Program-made: the position numbers and the translations under genes | Assembly: GCA_964497635.1 (NCBI GenBank) | Contig: CAZCDB010000010.1 | Coordinates: 1 to 34,116, forward strand | Length of the DNA stretch: 34,116 bases | Direction of reading: 5' to 3' | Source of the DNA: CAMDWQ01 sp964497635 | Lineage (GTDB): Bacteria > Omnitrophota > Gorgyraeia > 2-02-FULL-51-18 | The notes under the pieces: model-generated | What the model saw: the letters and a program-made list of their open reading frames with translations, nothing else | Told to the model about the DNA's origin: nothing | Database searches by the model: none | Shown: one piece after another, positions 9,167 through 16,877 of the stretch | Position numbering within the stretch: the first letter of the stretch is position 1 | Layout of the letters: each line of letters starts with the position of its first letter

Positions 9167-9270
9167 AGCTAGAGGTTGTGATGGATTGGGTTTGTTGTCT
9201 CTGGCTTCTGGCGGCATCTTTATCTTTTATCTTTTTGGTGGTCCTGCCTAAGCTAGCGGGTCAATTTTAA
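9163..9270 (+). CDS. 35-residue single-span membrane microprotein
   Basis: A small open frame exactly filling the space between two membrane glycosyltransferase genes. It starts with GTG in a GTGA overlap with the upstream stop and ends in a TAATG overlap with the next start. A strong ribosome site, GAGGGG at 9151-9156, sits six bases before the GTG. The translation is a short polar N-terminus (MKLEVVMDW), then one continuous hydrophobic stretch (residues about 8-29) and a short tail ending KLAGQF. I recognise no family. Coupling to both neighbours suggests a subunit or stabiliser of one of the GT-C proteins, but that is inference. Confidence 0.65.
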   Translation: MKLEVVMDWVCCLWLLAASLSFIFLVVLPKLAGQF

Positions 9271-11081
9271 TGGACTACGTTTCGGCGGGACTTGGAGTCA
9301 GTTTTTGGGCGATTGCCATCATCGTTTTGAGCGTGATTGGTTTTTGTCGCACAGGCTCTGTCTTGCTGGGGATTATTCTGCCGGATCGCAGAGTGTTAAG
9401 GGGTGCGGAGTGGGCGCTTTTTTCCACAGGGGTTGGCATCATTGCTTTCTGTCTGGCCATGCTGGGTCTTGGGCTTGCAGGAGTCTTGACCAAAATGGCG
9501 GCCTGGCTGCTTTTGGCTGTTTTTATTTTTCTCCCTCTATTTTTTAAAAAAAATAATTCCTGCACTATTCTAGAGCCCTTTCCTTGTGGGGGTTGCCCAC
9601 AAATGATTTATCCGGTTTTAGCGGTGGGGATGGCGGGCGCTCTATTTTTGTCCACCATTCAGGCTTTAGCGCCCTCCACGGGAATGGATGCTCTGGCCTA
9701 TCACTTGTATTTACCCAAAGAATTTATTCAGTTGGGGCGGATGGAGTTTTTGCCGCTGACGCGTGAATCTTTGTGGCCACTCTTGAATGAGATGTATTTT
9801 ATGTTTGCGCTTCTAGTGCAAGGGACGGCGACGGCCCAGCTTTTTCACTGGCTTTTTTATGGCCTCACGGCGATAGCGATTCACTGCTACTGCCGGCGTT
9901 TTCTTGGCAGGGGAACGGCTTGGTGGGCGTCTCTTATTTTTGTGTTTACGCCGGTGCATTTTGCTCAAGCTGGGTATCCTTACGTGGATCTGTGCCTGGC
10001 TTTTTATGTATTTTTAGCCGCTTATTTATTTGTTCTGGCGACTGAAGCAGAAAATACGCAACTTTTGTTTTTATCCGGAATTTTTGCCGGAGCGGCCACC
10101 GCCACTAAGTATCTAGGTCTTGATTGCGCACTCATTTTATTTCTTATGATTCTGTTTCGATTTAGAGGAAGCTGGGTGAAGGCAGCTTTCTTTCTTCTGG
10201 GCTGTAGTCTTGTGGGGGCTGTGTGGTATCTAAGGAGCTGGATTCTGGCCGGAAATCCTTTTTTCCCTTTGTATCCAAAATTTTTTGGGGGGCATGGTTA
10301 TGAAATTGATATCGCGGCGGGTGTGGGGATGGGGAAGGGGCTGCTTGATTTCTTGAGCTTTCCCTGGAATTTGACAATGTACCCGGCCAAGTTTGGGGGG
10401 CAGATGTTCGGGCTTCTCTATATTTTATTTATCCCCCCTCTAATTTTTACGATCAAGAGCATGAAGGCGTCCAGTCGGTATTTATTTGCTTTTGCTCTTG
10501 CCTACTGTTTTTTGTTGTTTCAGCAGTCCCAGCAAGCTCGGTTTTATGTCTCAGTCGCTCCTTTTGCGGCGATTGCCGCGGGGTACAGTCTTGAACATTA
10601 TTTTTTAAATCGAGGAAAGTTTTTACGTCTTTTAACCTCTTGTGTTTTGGGCGCAACTCTTCTTTTTTACGCGGCAATTTTTGTCTATCGCGTCCGCGAC
10701 CAGTGGAAACCGGTGGTGGGCGTTGTGAGTGCGGAAGATTATTTGCTCGGGCATGAGCGCTCGTTTAGGGGATGGCAGTATCTTAAAAAGAATGCTTCAC
10801 CCACAGATAAAATTCTTAACGCGGCCGAGGTGCGGTATTTTTACGCGCCCCCGGGTTTAAATATCAAACATTGGCCTCAGGAGAGCGTGGATCGAAACCA
10901 GAAGGGGATTTCAATCTCCGGCTACTTAGCCAAAGAAAATTTTGATATAATCTGGGTGGAGAAAACAGCGGATCCTGCGATTCTAAAATACATCAACGAG
11001 AATCCTTATAATCCCATCTACCATTATGTGGCCAAAGAAAAGCCGGATGTTTTTGAGTACACGATTTACCGCAAAGTTTAG
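9270..11081 (+). CDS. Large polytopic membrane protein, GT-C/ArnT-like glycosyltransferase
   Basis: A 603-residue membrane protein with about twelve transmembrane segments and a soluble C-terminal domain of roughly 110 residues. After the second helix pair comes a loop with STGMDALAYHLYLPKEF, where the acidic residue after the first long helix matches the catalytic-loop position of GT-C enzymes. KYLGL and the PFFPLYP segment also recur in this superfamily. ATG overlaps the microprotein stop. Nine bases separate it from the APS kinase fusion. It could be a transferase or an O-antigen polymerase-like protein; I favour a GT-C transferase. Confidence 0.72.
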   Translation: MDYVSAGLGVSFWAIAIIVLSVIGFCRTGSVLLGIILPDRRVLRGAEWALFSTGVGIIAFCLAMLGLGLAGVLTKMAAWLLLAVFIFLPLFFKKNNSCTILEPFPCGGCPQMIYPVLAVGMAGALFLSTIQALAPSTGMDALAYHLYLPKEFIQLGRMEFLPLTRESLWPLLNEMYFMFALLVQGTATAQLFHWLFYGLTAIAIHCYCRRFLGRGTAWWASLIFVFTPVHFAQAGYPYVDLCLAFYVFLAAYLFVLATEAENTQLLFLSGIFAGAATATKYLGLDCALILFLMILFRFRGSWVKAAFFLLGCSLVGAVWYLRSWILAGNPFFPLYPKFFGGHGYEIDIAAGVGMGKGLLDFLSFPWNLTMYPAKFGGQMFGLLYILFIPPLIFTIKSMKASSRYLFAFALAYCFLLFQQSQQARFYVSVAPFAAIAAGYSLEHYFLNRGKFLRLLTSCVLGATLLFYAAIFVYRVRDQWKPVVGVVSAEDYLLGHERSFRGWQYLKKNASPTDKILNAAEVRYFYAPPGLNIKHWPQESVDRNQKGISISGYLAKENFDIIWVEKTADPAILKYINENPYNPIYHYVAKEKPDVFEYTIYRKV

Positions 11082-11090
11082 GAGTTTTTC

Positions 11091-12185
11091 ATGAGTCACC
11101 CAGGATTTACCTTGTGGTTTACAGGTCTTCCTTGCTCGGGGAAGACCTCCATCTCGGTAGAGGTTGAAAAGCGCCTTCGTCAGGCGGGACACCGCGTAGA
11201 GCGCTTGGATGGGGATGTTTTAAGAAAAGAGCTTTCGCGCGATCTTTCATTTTCAAAGGAAGATCGGGAGAAAAACATAGAGCGCGTAGCTTTTGTCGCC
11301 TCTGCTTTATCGCGTAATGGTGTGATTGCTATTGTTTCTTTGGTATCCCCTTATCGCTCAATGAGAGAAGCCGCACGGAAAAAAATAAACTCATTCATTG
11401 AGGTTTATGTCCGCTGTCCCCTGGAAGTCTGTGAAAAGCGTGACGTCAAAGGAATGTACCGAATGGCCCGCGAGGGAAAAATAAAGAATTTTACCGGGAT
11501 CTCGGATCCCTACGAAGAGCCCAAGACCCCAGACATTCTCATTGATTCGGACCGGATGAGCCTAAAGGCGTCGGTGGATGTGCTGTTTGCGTTTCTTGAA
11601 GAAAGAAAGTACGTTTTACCGACCAATCCTTTTCCTGAGGATCCGTATTTGACCCAAGCTTTTCTTTTGGCAAATAAGCATCATCGTGGTCAAGAGAGAA
11701 AAGGAGGCCTTCCGTATATTACACATCCGATCTCTGTTGCCAAAAAATTGCACGAGGCGGGGTTTAATTCCCGTGTTGTCGCCGCCGGCCTCCTGCACGA
11801 TGTGCTTGAAGACACTGGTTGTGAGATTGAAGAAATTAAAGAGGGTTTGGGTGCACAGGTGGCACGGTGGGTGGGTGAGGTGACGGATCGAGATAAAACA
11901 GTTTCCTGGGCACAGCGTAAAAAAAACTATATTCAAAGGCTATCCAAAGCCCCGCGCCAAGCCTTGGCGGTTGCCTGCGCGGACAAGACGGACAATCTTC
12001 GCTCCTTGGTCTACGGAACACAACAGGCGGGGGAGAAGTTTAAAAAATTATTCAGTACTAAAATGAAAGATAAGATCAAGAACTACGAAGCCATTTATCG
12101 CTTGATTCAGAAGCGATACCCCTCCTGCGGGCTTCTTCCGGCCTATCAAGCGGAGCTTGCAAAGCTAAAAAAGCTAAGCCTTTAG
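11091..12185 (+). CDS. Fusion of adenylylsulfate (APS) kinase and SpoT/MESH1-type HD phosphohydrolase
   Basis: A 364-residue two-domain cytoplasmic protein. Residues 1-170 are an APS kinase (CysC type), which phosphorylates adenylylsulfate to PAPS: P-loop GLPCSGKTS (12-20), LDGD (39-42), RDLSFSKEDR (50-59) and FTGISDPYEEP (134-144). Residues 180-364 are a RelA/SpoT HD hydrolase domain with R203, H212, H236-D237, E240-D241, D298 and N302, matching the known metal and catalytic positions. There is no synthetase, TGS or ACT domain. AGGAG lies directly upstream of the start. Neither half looks decayed. I infer PAPS supply for sulfation, with the HD half acting on a 3'-phosphorylated nucleotide such as PAP or on ppGpp. 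The fusion is unusual; the individual domain calls are solid. Confidence 0.9.
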   Translation: MSHPGFTLWFTGLPCSGKTSISVEVEKRLRQAGHRVERLDGDVLRKELSRDLSFSKEDREKNIERVAFVASALSRNGVIAIVSLVSPYRSMREAARKKINSFIEVYVRCPLEVCEKRDVKGMYRMAREGKIKNFTGISDPYEEPKTPDILIDSDRMSLKASVDVLFAFLEERKYVLPTNPFPEDPYLTQAFLLANKHHRGQERKGGLPYITHPISVAKKLHEAGFNSRVVAAGLLHDVLEDTGCEIEEIKEGLGAQVARWVGEVTDRDKTVSWAQRKKNYIQRLSKAPRQALAVACADKTDNLRSLVYGTQQAGEKFKKLFSTKMKDKIKNYEAIYRLIQKRYPSCGLLPAYQAELAKLKKLSL

Positions 12186-12230
12186 CTTCCCACTCGTCCC
12201 CCCTCCGGCCCAGCCCCCAGCTGGACCCAA
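12186..12230 (+). terminator. C-rich, possible Rho-utilisation segment after the first gene run
   Basis: By hand count 12191-12230 has 23 C and only 7 G in 40 bases, directly after the stop of the fusion gene. Such C-over-G regions are typical of Rho loading sites. A short hairpin (CCAGC at 12210-12214 with GCTGG at 12220-12224) is present but has no following T run. No intrinsic terminator is visible. The call rests on composition and position only. Confidence 0.3.
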
Positions 12231-12260
12231 ATGACATCTAATGACAGTTATTGACTATTA
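12231..12260 (+). promoter_or_regulatory. Three 10-bp-phased WTGACWNNTA repeats overlapping the -35 box
   Basis: The three consecutive decamers ATGACATCTA, ATGACAGTTA and TTGACTATTA follow one another without gaps at 12231, 12241 and 12251. The third contains the promoter -35 hexamer. One-helical-turn spacing on one face of the DNA suggests binding by a tandem DNA-binding protein. The reverse strand reads TGTCATTAGATGTCAT, which resembles Pho-box half-sites but with a 10-base rather than 11-base period. The binding protein is unknown. Confidence 0.55.
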
Positions 12261-12279
12261 AATTCCTATAAAGTATACT
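12251..12279 (+). promoter_or_regulatory. Strong sigma70-type promoter for the HTH and pseudaminic-acid genes
   Basis: TTGACT (12251-12256), a 17-base spacer, and TATACT (12274-12279) each match the consensus at five of six positions. The start point would be near 12286, giving a leader of about 22 bases before ATG 12309. It lies in the only intergenic region longer than 50 bases in the window, so it likely starts a second transcription unit. Confidence 0.75.
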
Positions 12280-12308
12280 CAAAACTCACAGCGAGGCTTT
12301 AATTACCA

Positions 12309-12545
12309 ATGGAAATCAGAGAAAACGAAGTTTATACCCACGAAGAGACTCAGGCCCTCCTAAAGGTTAGCTCTAGCACTGTCACGCGCATGATCAAAAA
12401 AGGGCTGATCCGCGCGGCAAAAGTGGGGAAGCAGTACCGTATCATGGGTAAAGAGCTTCTCCGACTGCTATCTCCAAAACTTGAGGACAAAGTGGGGAAG
12501 GTTTACAACAAGGGCCGTCACTGGGTTCACAAGGATACAGATTAA
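12309..12545 (+). CDS. Excisionase/MerR-like helix-turn-helix DNA-binding protein
   Basis: A 78-residue protein made almost entirely of one winged HTH of the excisionase family (HTH_17). The core runs from YTHEETQALLKVS through STVTRMIKKGLI to KVGKQYRI (residues about 8-48), with a basic tail of roughly 25 residues. A weak GAGG (12293-12296) lies 12 bases before the ATG. It is the first gene after the strong promoter and is followed 12 bases later by PseB. There is no integrase or phage gene nearby, so it is more likely a local regulator or structural DNA binder than a recombination directionality factor. Binding to the phased repeats upstream is a natural but untested inference. Confidence 0.8.
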   Translation: MEIRENEVYTHEETQALLKVSSSTVTRMIKKGLIRAAKVGKQYRIMGKELLRLLSPKLEDKVGKVYNKGRHWVHKDTD

Positions 12546-12557
12546 AAGGGGTTTCTC

Positions 12558-13592
12558 GTGTCAAAAAAAGTAGACTTATTTAAAAATAAGACAGTTTTGG
12601 TGACCGGCGGGACAGGCTCCTTCGGTAAAAAATTTATTCGAATGACGCTTCAAAAATTTTCTCCTAAAAAATTGATTGTTCTTTCTCGGGATGAGATGAA
12701 GCAGTGGGAGATGCAGCATGAGTTTCAGAAAGAGGACCCGCGAGGAGTGTTGCGGTATTTTATCGGAGATGTTCGTGATCGGGACCGTCTGAATCTTGCG
12801 TTCCAAGAAGTGGACTACGTCATCCACGCCGCCGCCACCAAAATCGTGCCTACCGCCGAGTACAACCCTTTTGAAGCTATCAAAACCAATGTATTGGGCG
12901 CGATGAATGTCATTGAAGCCGCGATTGCCCAAAAAGTGAAGCGCGTGATCGCGCTGAGTACCGATAAGGCTTGCAATCCGATCAATCTTTATGGAGCCAC
13001 CAAGCTTTGTTCGGATAAAGTTTTTGTCGCGGCCAATTCCTACTCAGGTCAGCATGACATTCGTTTTTCCGTGGTCCGTTACGGCAATGTGATGGGAAGT
13101 CGTGGATCCATGATTCCATTTTTTCTCGAAGAGGCCAAAAAGGGATCTTTGCCGATTACTGATGCGCGAATGACGCGGTTTATGATTTCTCTGGAGCAGG
13201 CGGTCGAGCTTGTTTGGAAGGCTTTGGAGGATTGTGTGGGGGGTGAGATTTATGTGCCCAAGATCCCGTCGATGAAAATTTTGGATGTGGCTGCCGCGAT
13301 TGCCCCGAAAGCCAAGATTCGCTATATCGGAATCCGGCCCGGTGAAAAACTGCATGAGCTCATGATCGGGGAAGATGACGCGCGAAGCACGTTTGAGTAT
13401 GATCGCTATTTTAAAATTCTTCCCATGATTTATGATTGGAACCATTGCCCTCATCGCATTGCGGGAGGCAAAAGGTGTGCTGATGGTTTTAGTTACACAA
13501 GCGCCAACAACCATGAATGGATGACTCGTAACGAGCTTCAATCATGGATGCGGCGGCAGGCGAATGAATTTTCTTCAAAAAATGAAGAATAG
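12558..13592 (+). CDS. pseB: UDP-N-acetylglucosamine 4,6-dehydratase (inverting), PseB/FlaA1 type
   Basis: A 344-residue SDR enzyme. It converts UDP-GlcNAc to UDP-2-acetamido-2,6-dideoxy-beta-L-arabino-hexos-4-ulose, the first step to pseudaminic acid. The cofactor motif is GGTGSFG (17-23). The modified active site STDKA (134-138) with Y145 and K149 gives the Asp-Lys-Tyr set of FlaA1-type dehydratases. RPGEKLHE near residue 275 is the family C-terminal signature. The GTG start has AGGGG upstream. PseI and PseC homologues follow within 4 kb, which supports the inverting pseudaminic route over the retaining (CapD/LegB-like) one. Confidence 0.9.
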   Translation: MSKKVDLFKNKTVLVTGGTGSFGKKFIRMTLQKFSPKKLIVLSRDEMKQWEMQHEFQKEDPRGVLRYFIGDVRDRDRLNLAFQEVDYVIHAAATKIVPTAEYNPFEAIKTNVLGAMNVIEAAIAQKVKRVIALSTDKACNPINLYGATKLCSDKVFVAANSYSGQHDIRFSVVRYGNVMGSRGSMIPFFLEEAKKGSLPITDARMTRFMISLEQAVELVWKALEDCVGGEIYVPKIPSMKILDVAAAIAPKAKIRYIGIRPGEKLHELMIGEDDARSTFEYDRYFKILPMIYDWNHCPHRIAGGKRCADGFSYTSANNHEWMTRNELQSWMRRQANEFSSKNEE

Positions 13593-14634
13593 CCAAAGAA
13601 ACAATCCCCCTGTATTCATTATTGCCGAAGCGGGTTCCAACTGGAAGGCAGGGTCTCCCTCAGCGGACTGGAAGCGTGCTTGCGCGCTCATTGATGCCGC
13701 TAAATTTGCCGGCGCTGATGCTGTCAAATTTCAGACATTTCGGGCGGATTCAGTGTATGTCCCTAATGCCGGAGCAAGTGGCTATCTTTCAAAGCGCGGG
13801 ATCGGTGAGTCCATCGTTGATTTGTTCAAATCTTTGGCCATGCCTTACCAGATGGTTCCAAAACTTGCAACGTATTGCCGCAAGCAGAGGATTGAGTTTA
13901 TGTCTTCTTTCTTTTCTGCGCAAGATTTTGCTGCTATCAATCCTTGGGTTGGGCGTCACAAGATCGCTTCTTATGAAATTACACATCTTAGGCTTTTGGA
14001 GCTAGCCGCCAAATCAGGCAAGCCACTGATCCTATCGACGGGGGCTTGTGCTTACAAAGATATCGATTGGGCAGTGAGTTGTTATAAAAAAATGGGTGGA
14101 AAAAATCTCACTTTGCTGCAGTGCACCGCAAAGTATCCAGCCCCTTTTGAAACCCTAAATCTCCGAGTAATCCCTAATCTTTTTGAGCGTTACAATCTTC
14201 GCGTGGGTTTTTCGGACCATTCGATAGATCCAGTCGTCGCCCCCGTTGCAGCGGTTGCTCTTGGGGCTACGGTGATCGAAAAGCATTTTACCTTAAACCG
14301 GAAACTCAAAGGCCCTGATCATGCATTTGCGATCGAGCCTTTGGAGCTCAAGCAGATGGTGAGCGCGGTTCGAGATGCCCAGAAAGTGCGGGGTGATGGT
14401 AAGAAGGAAGTGCTTCCAAGCGAAGAAGAGCTTTATTTATACGCCCAGCGTGCGGTGCAGGCAGTAAATGATATTGCGATAGGAGAGCCCCTGAAAGAAA
14501 ATAAAAATATAGCCATCCTGCGGGCCGGCTCTCAAAAAAAAGGCATGCATCCGCGGTGGATCACTCGCGCGGAGGGCCGAAAAGCCAAGCGGCACATTCC
14601 TTTGGGGGATGGCATCCGTTTAACCGATTTTTAG
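13564..14634 (+). CDS. pseI: Pseudaminic acid synthase (NeuB family)
   Basis: A 356-residue enzyme that condenses phosphoenolpyruvate with a 2,4-diacetamido-trideoxyhexose to give a nonulosonic acid. The TIM-barrel part begins FIIAEAGSNW (about residues 18-27) with DAVKFQTF, then STGACAY and LLQCTAKYP. GFSDHS and VIEKHFTL carry the usual metal and substrate residues. The C-terminal 60 residues are an antifreeze-like SAF domain (RAVQAVNDI to PLGDGI). It overlaps PseB by 29 bases. A second ATG at 13582 would shorten it by six residues. NeuB-family membership is certain; Pse versus Leg specificity is taken from the PseB/PseC neighbours. Confidence 0.88.
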   Translation: MNFLQKMKNSQRNNPPVFIIAEAGSNWKAGSPSADWKRACALIDAAKFAGADAVKFQTFRADSVYVPNAGASGYLSKRGIGESIVDLFKSLAMPYQMVPKLATYCRKQRIEFMSSFFSAQDFAAINPWVGRHKIASYEITHLRLLELAAKSGKPLILSTGACAYKDIDWAVSCYKKMGGKNLTLLQCTAKYPAPFETLNLRVIPNLFERYNLRVGFSDHSIDPVVAPVAAVALGATVIEKHFTLNRKLKGPDHAFAIEPLELKQMVSAVRDAQKVRGDGKKEVLPSEEELYLYAQRAVQAVNDIAIGEPLKENKNIAILRAGSQKKGMHPRWITRAEGRKAKRHIPLGDGIRLTDF

Positions 14635-14642
14635 GAGCCAAT

Positions 14643-15053
14643 ATGATTTCCTTGGTAAGCGTGTATAAGCATAGGGACGCCGCCCGTGTTTTATACGAGC
14701 TTTTGAGCGAGCGGGAAGATTTTGTCAACATCAGTCATCGGCGCATGCCATCCATGGCCGAGCATTTACGTTTTTTTCGGTCCAAGCCTTATAAAACATG
14801 GGACTTGCTTCTAAAAGCTGGATTCCCCGTAGGTTCTATTTATCTTTCTAAACAAAATGAAATTGGTATTTTTATTTTTAAAAAATATCGAGGACTAGGT
14901 TATGGAAAACGGGCGGTTCAATTACTGATGAAAAAGCACTCAAAAGTAGAGAGGTTTTTAGCCAATGTCAGCCCTAAGAATTTAGGCTCTGCCCATTTTT
15001 TTAAGGAGTTTGGGTTTAAGCATATTCAAAATACGTACGAATTAAGAAAGTAA
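14643..15053 (+). CDS. GNAT-family N-acetyltransferase (small)
   Basis: A 136-residue acetyltransferase with the acetyl-CoA pyrophosphate-binding signature YRGLGYGKRA (about residues 83-92) and the later NVSPKNLGSAHFFKEFGF segment typical of GNAT motif B. I chose ATG 14643 because AGGAG overlaps the previous stop a few bases upstream; a longer in-frame extension would run 79 bases into pseI. It sits between the PseI and PseC homologues, so it is one of two candidates for the PseH step (N4-acetylation of the amino sugar). The N-terminal half is poorly conserved relative to standard PseH. Confidence 0.78.
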   Translation: MISLVSVYKHRDAARVLYELLSEREDFVNISHRRMPSMAEHLRFFRSKPYKTWDLLLKAGFPVGSIYLSKQNEIGIFIFKKYRGLGYGKRAVQLLMKKHSKVERFLANVSPKNLGSAHFFKEFGFKHIQNTYELRK

Positions 15054-15063
15054 GGGTTACCGC

Positions 15064-16257
15064 ATGGCTCAGAATAAAAAATTTATTCCTTATGGCAGGC
15101 ACTGGTTGGATAGCGCCGATATTCGTGCGGTGGTTAAAGTGCTTCGGTCTCAGTGGCTGACTCAAGGGGCTCAAATCGAACGTTTTGAAGAAGCGTTTGC
15201 CAAGTATTGCGGAGCGCCCTTTGCCGTGGCCGTTTCCAGTGGCACGGCCGCTCTCCATTTAGCCAATTTAGCTCTTGGGGTAAAAAGCGGCGATGAAGTA
15301 ATTACATCTCCTCTTACCTTTGTCGCCACAGCCAATAGCATTTTGTACTGCGGGGGAAAACCGCGCTTTGCCGATATCAATCCATCATCTCTTGGACTTG
15401 ATAGAGAGGGGGTCCGATCAGCCCTTGCCACAAAAACAAAAGGAATCGGTCTTGTTCATTTTGCCGGCCAACCTTGTGATGTATTTACCAAGAAAGATTT
15501 CTCTTCGCGCAAAGATTTTTTTATCCTAGAAGATGCGTGCCACGCGCTGGGTGCTGAAGAAAAAGTAGGTGGATCATGGCATAAGGTAGGAAGTTGCCAT
15601 AGCTCCGATGCTGCTGTGTTTAGTTTTCATCCCGTCAAGCATGTGACGACAGGCGAGGGCGGAATGATCACGACGCGTCGAAAAGATCTCTATGAAAAGC
15701 TTAAAATTTTAAGAACTCATGGCATTGAAAAAAATAAAGAACGTTTTCTCGATCAAAGCCAAGCATCAAATCCCTGGTATTATGAAATGCAAGCGCTGGG
15801 CTTCAACTACAGGCTGACAGACATTCAGTGCGCTCTCGGGATTTCGCAGTTAAAAAAGCTTGATGGTTTTGTCAAAAAAAGAAGAGAGATCGCCAGTTTT
15901 TATAATCAACAGTTTAAAAATATAGATCTTATCCAAACGCCAAGTGAAATTGAGGGGCGTCGTCATAGCTATCATCTTTATGTGTTGCAAATAGATTTCA
16001 AGGCTCTTAAGCTTTCGCGGGCTCAAGTGATGCAATTTCTTGCTCAAAACGGTGTCGGCACTCAGGTCCATTATGTGCCGGTGGTCCAGCAACCGTATTA
16101 TAAAAAATCGTACGATTTAAATCTTGGGGATTTTCCGGTCTGCAAATCTTATTATGAGAGAGCTCTTAGCATCCCCAATTTCCCAGCGATGAGCATCCAG
16201 GATGCTGCGAGAGTTTCCAATCTCATCAAAAGACTTTGTTTAAAAAAGAAAATTTGA
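15064..16257 (+). CDS. pseC: UDP-4-amino-4,6-dideoxy-N-acetyl-beta-L-altrosamine transaminase (PseC type)
   Basis: A 397-residue PLP-dependent aminotransferase of the DegT/DnrJ/EryC1/StrS family. It begins IPYGRHWLD and has LRSQWLTQG, SSGTAALHLA (58-67), TSPLTFVATAN, VHFAGQPCD (131-139), and the PLP-binding lysine K192 in SFHPVKHVTTGEGG. The FAGQPCD segment and the position of the lysine match PseC closely. It transfers an amino group to C4 of the PseB product. The stretch after FAGQPCD is variant compared with typical PseC. AAGGG lies before the ATG start. Confidence 0.87.
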   Translation: MAQNKKFIPYGRHWLDSADIRAVVKVLRSQWLTQGAQIERFEEAFAKYCGAPFAVAVSSGTAALHLANLALGVKSGDEVITSPLTFVATANSILYCGGKPRFADINPSSLGLDREGVRSALATKTKGIGLVHFAGQPCDVFTKKDFSSRKDFFILEDACHALGAEEKVGGSWHKVGSCHSSDAAVFSFHPVKHVTTGEGGMITTRRKDLYEKLKILRTHGIEKNKERFLDQSQASNPWYYEMQALGFNYRLTDIQCALGISQLKKLDGFVKKRREIASFYNQQFKNIDLIQTPSEIEGRRHSYHLYVLQIDFKALKLSRAQVMQFLAQNGVGTQVHYVPVVQQPYYKKSYDLNLGDFPVCKSYYERALSIPNFPAMSIQDAARVSNLIKRLCLKKKI

Positions 16258-16267
16258 AAGGACTCTC

Positions 16268-16867
16268 ATGAAATTAAAAGACATTGCCCTCAGCCAAAAA
16301 GCTAAGACTTCAAAAATGAGAAAAAGTCTCGGGGTGACAGAATTTCTCTCTGGGAATCGTGTGTATCTTGAGCCTTTATCCATGAAACATTTCTCGGACA
16401 AATATGTCGGCTGGCTTAACGATTCGGTTGTCTGTCGAGAGAATCGCCACGGGGTATTTCCTTATACAGCGGTGGATTTAAGGAAGTATTTAGAGTCAGC
16501 CTCCAGTTATAGGGACACCGTCCATTTTGCAATAAGGCTTAAGAAAGATCATCGGCATGTGGGCAATGTAGGACTTGTCAATATCGCGTGGATTGATCGC
16601 TCAGTGGAGATCGCTATTTTGATCGGTGATAAAAGTGTCTGGGGTCAGGGAGTGGGTTCTGAGGTTTGCATGATTCTCAAAAATTATTGTTTTGATCGGC
16701 TCAACATGCATAGGGTATGGATGGGTGTTACCTCCACCAATCAGCCGATGCTAAAGATTGCTCAAAATTTAGGAATGAAAAAAGAAGGCTACTTCAAAGA
16801 TGCTCTTTACAAGGAGGGGCGTTATTTGGATGTGGTTCAGTGGTCAGTATTAAACCCTAAAAATTAA
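16268..16867 (+). CDS. RimJ/RimL-like GNAT N-acetyltransferase (candidate PseH)
   Basis: A 199-residue GNAT protein with an N-terminal extension of about 25 residues before the first strand (GNRVYLEPLSMKHF). Motif A is IGDKSVWGQGVGSE (about residues 118-131). The C-terminal half, HRVWMGVTSTNQPMLKIAQ and GMKKEGYF, is typical of RimJ/RimL and of sugar acetyltransferases in nonulosonate loci. AAAGGA is upstream of the ATG. Being between PseC and the nucleotidyltransferase, it is the better positional candidate for acetylation of the 4-amino sugar. The second GNAT upstream leaves open which does it, or whether a further acyl group is added. Confidence 0.82.
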   Translation: MKLKDIALSQKAKTSKMRKSLGVTEFLSGNRVYLEPLSMKHFSDKYVGWLNDSVVCRENRHGVFPYTAVDLRKYLESASSYRDTVHFAIRLKKDHRHVGNVGLVNIAWIDRSVEIAILIGDKSVWGQGVGSEVCMILKNYCFDRLNMHRVWMGVTSTNQPMLKIAQNLGMKKEGYFKDALYKEGRYLDVVQWSVLNPKN

Positions 16868-16877
16868 GGAAGCTGTC

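Noticed and set aside
12171..12188. Inverted repeat AAGCTAA-GCCT-TTAGCTT over the stop codon of the fusion gene as an intrinsic terminator
   Set aside because: The stem is A/T-rich and is followed on the plus strand by C-rich sequence, not a T run. It would only fit a minus-strand terminator, and no minus-strand gene is present.
12309..12545. Phage excisionase marking an integrated element
   Set aside because: No integrase, attachment-site repeat or phage gene is visible around it; the fold is shared by many small regulators.
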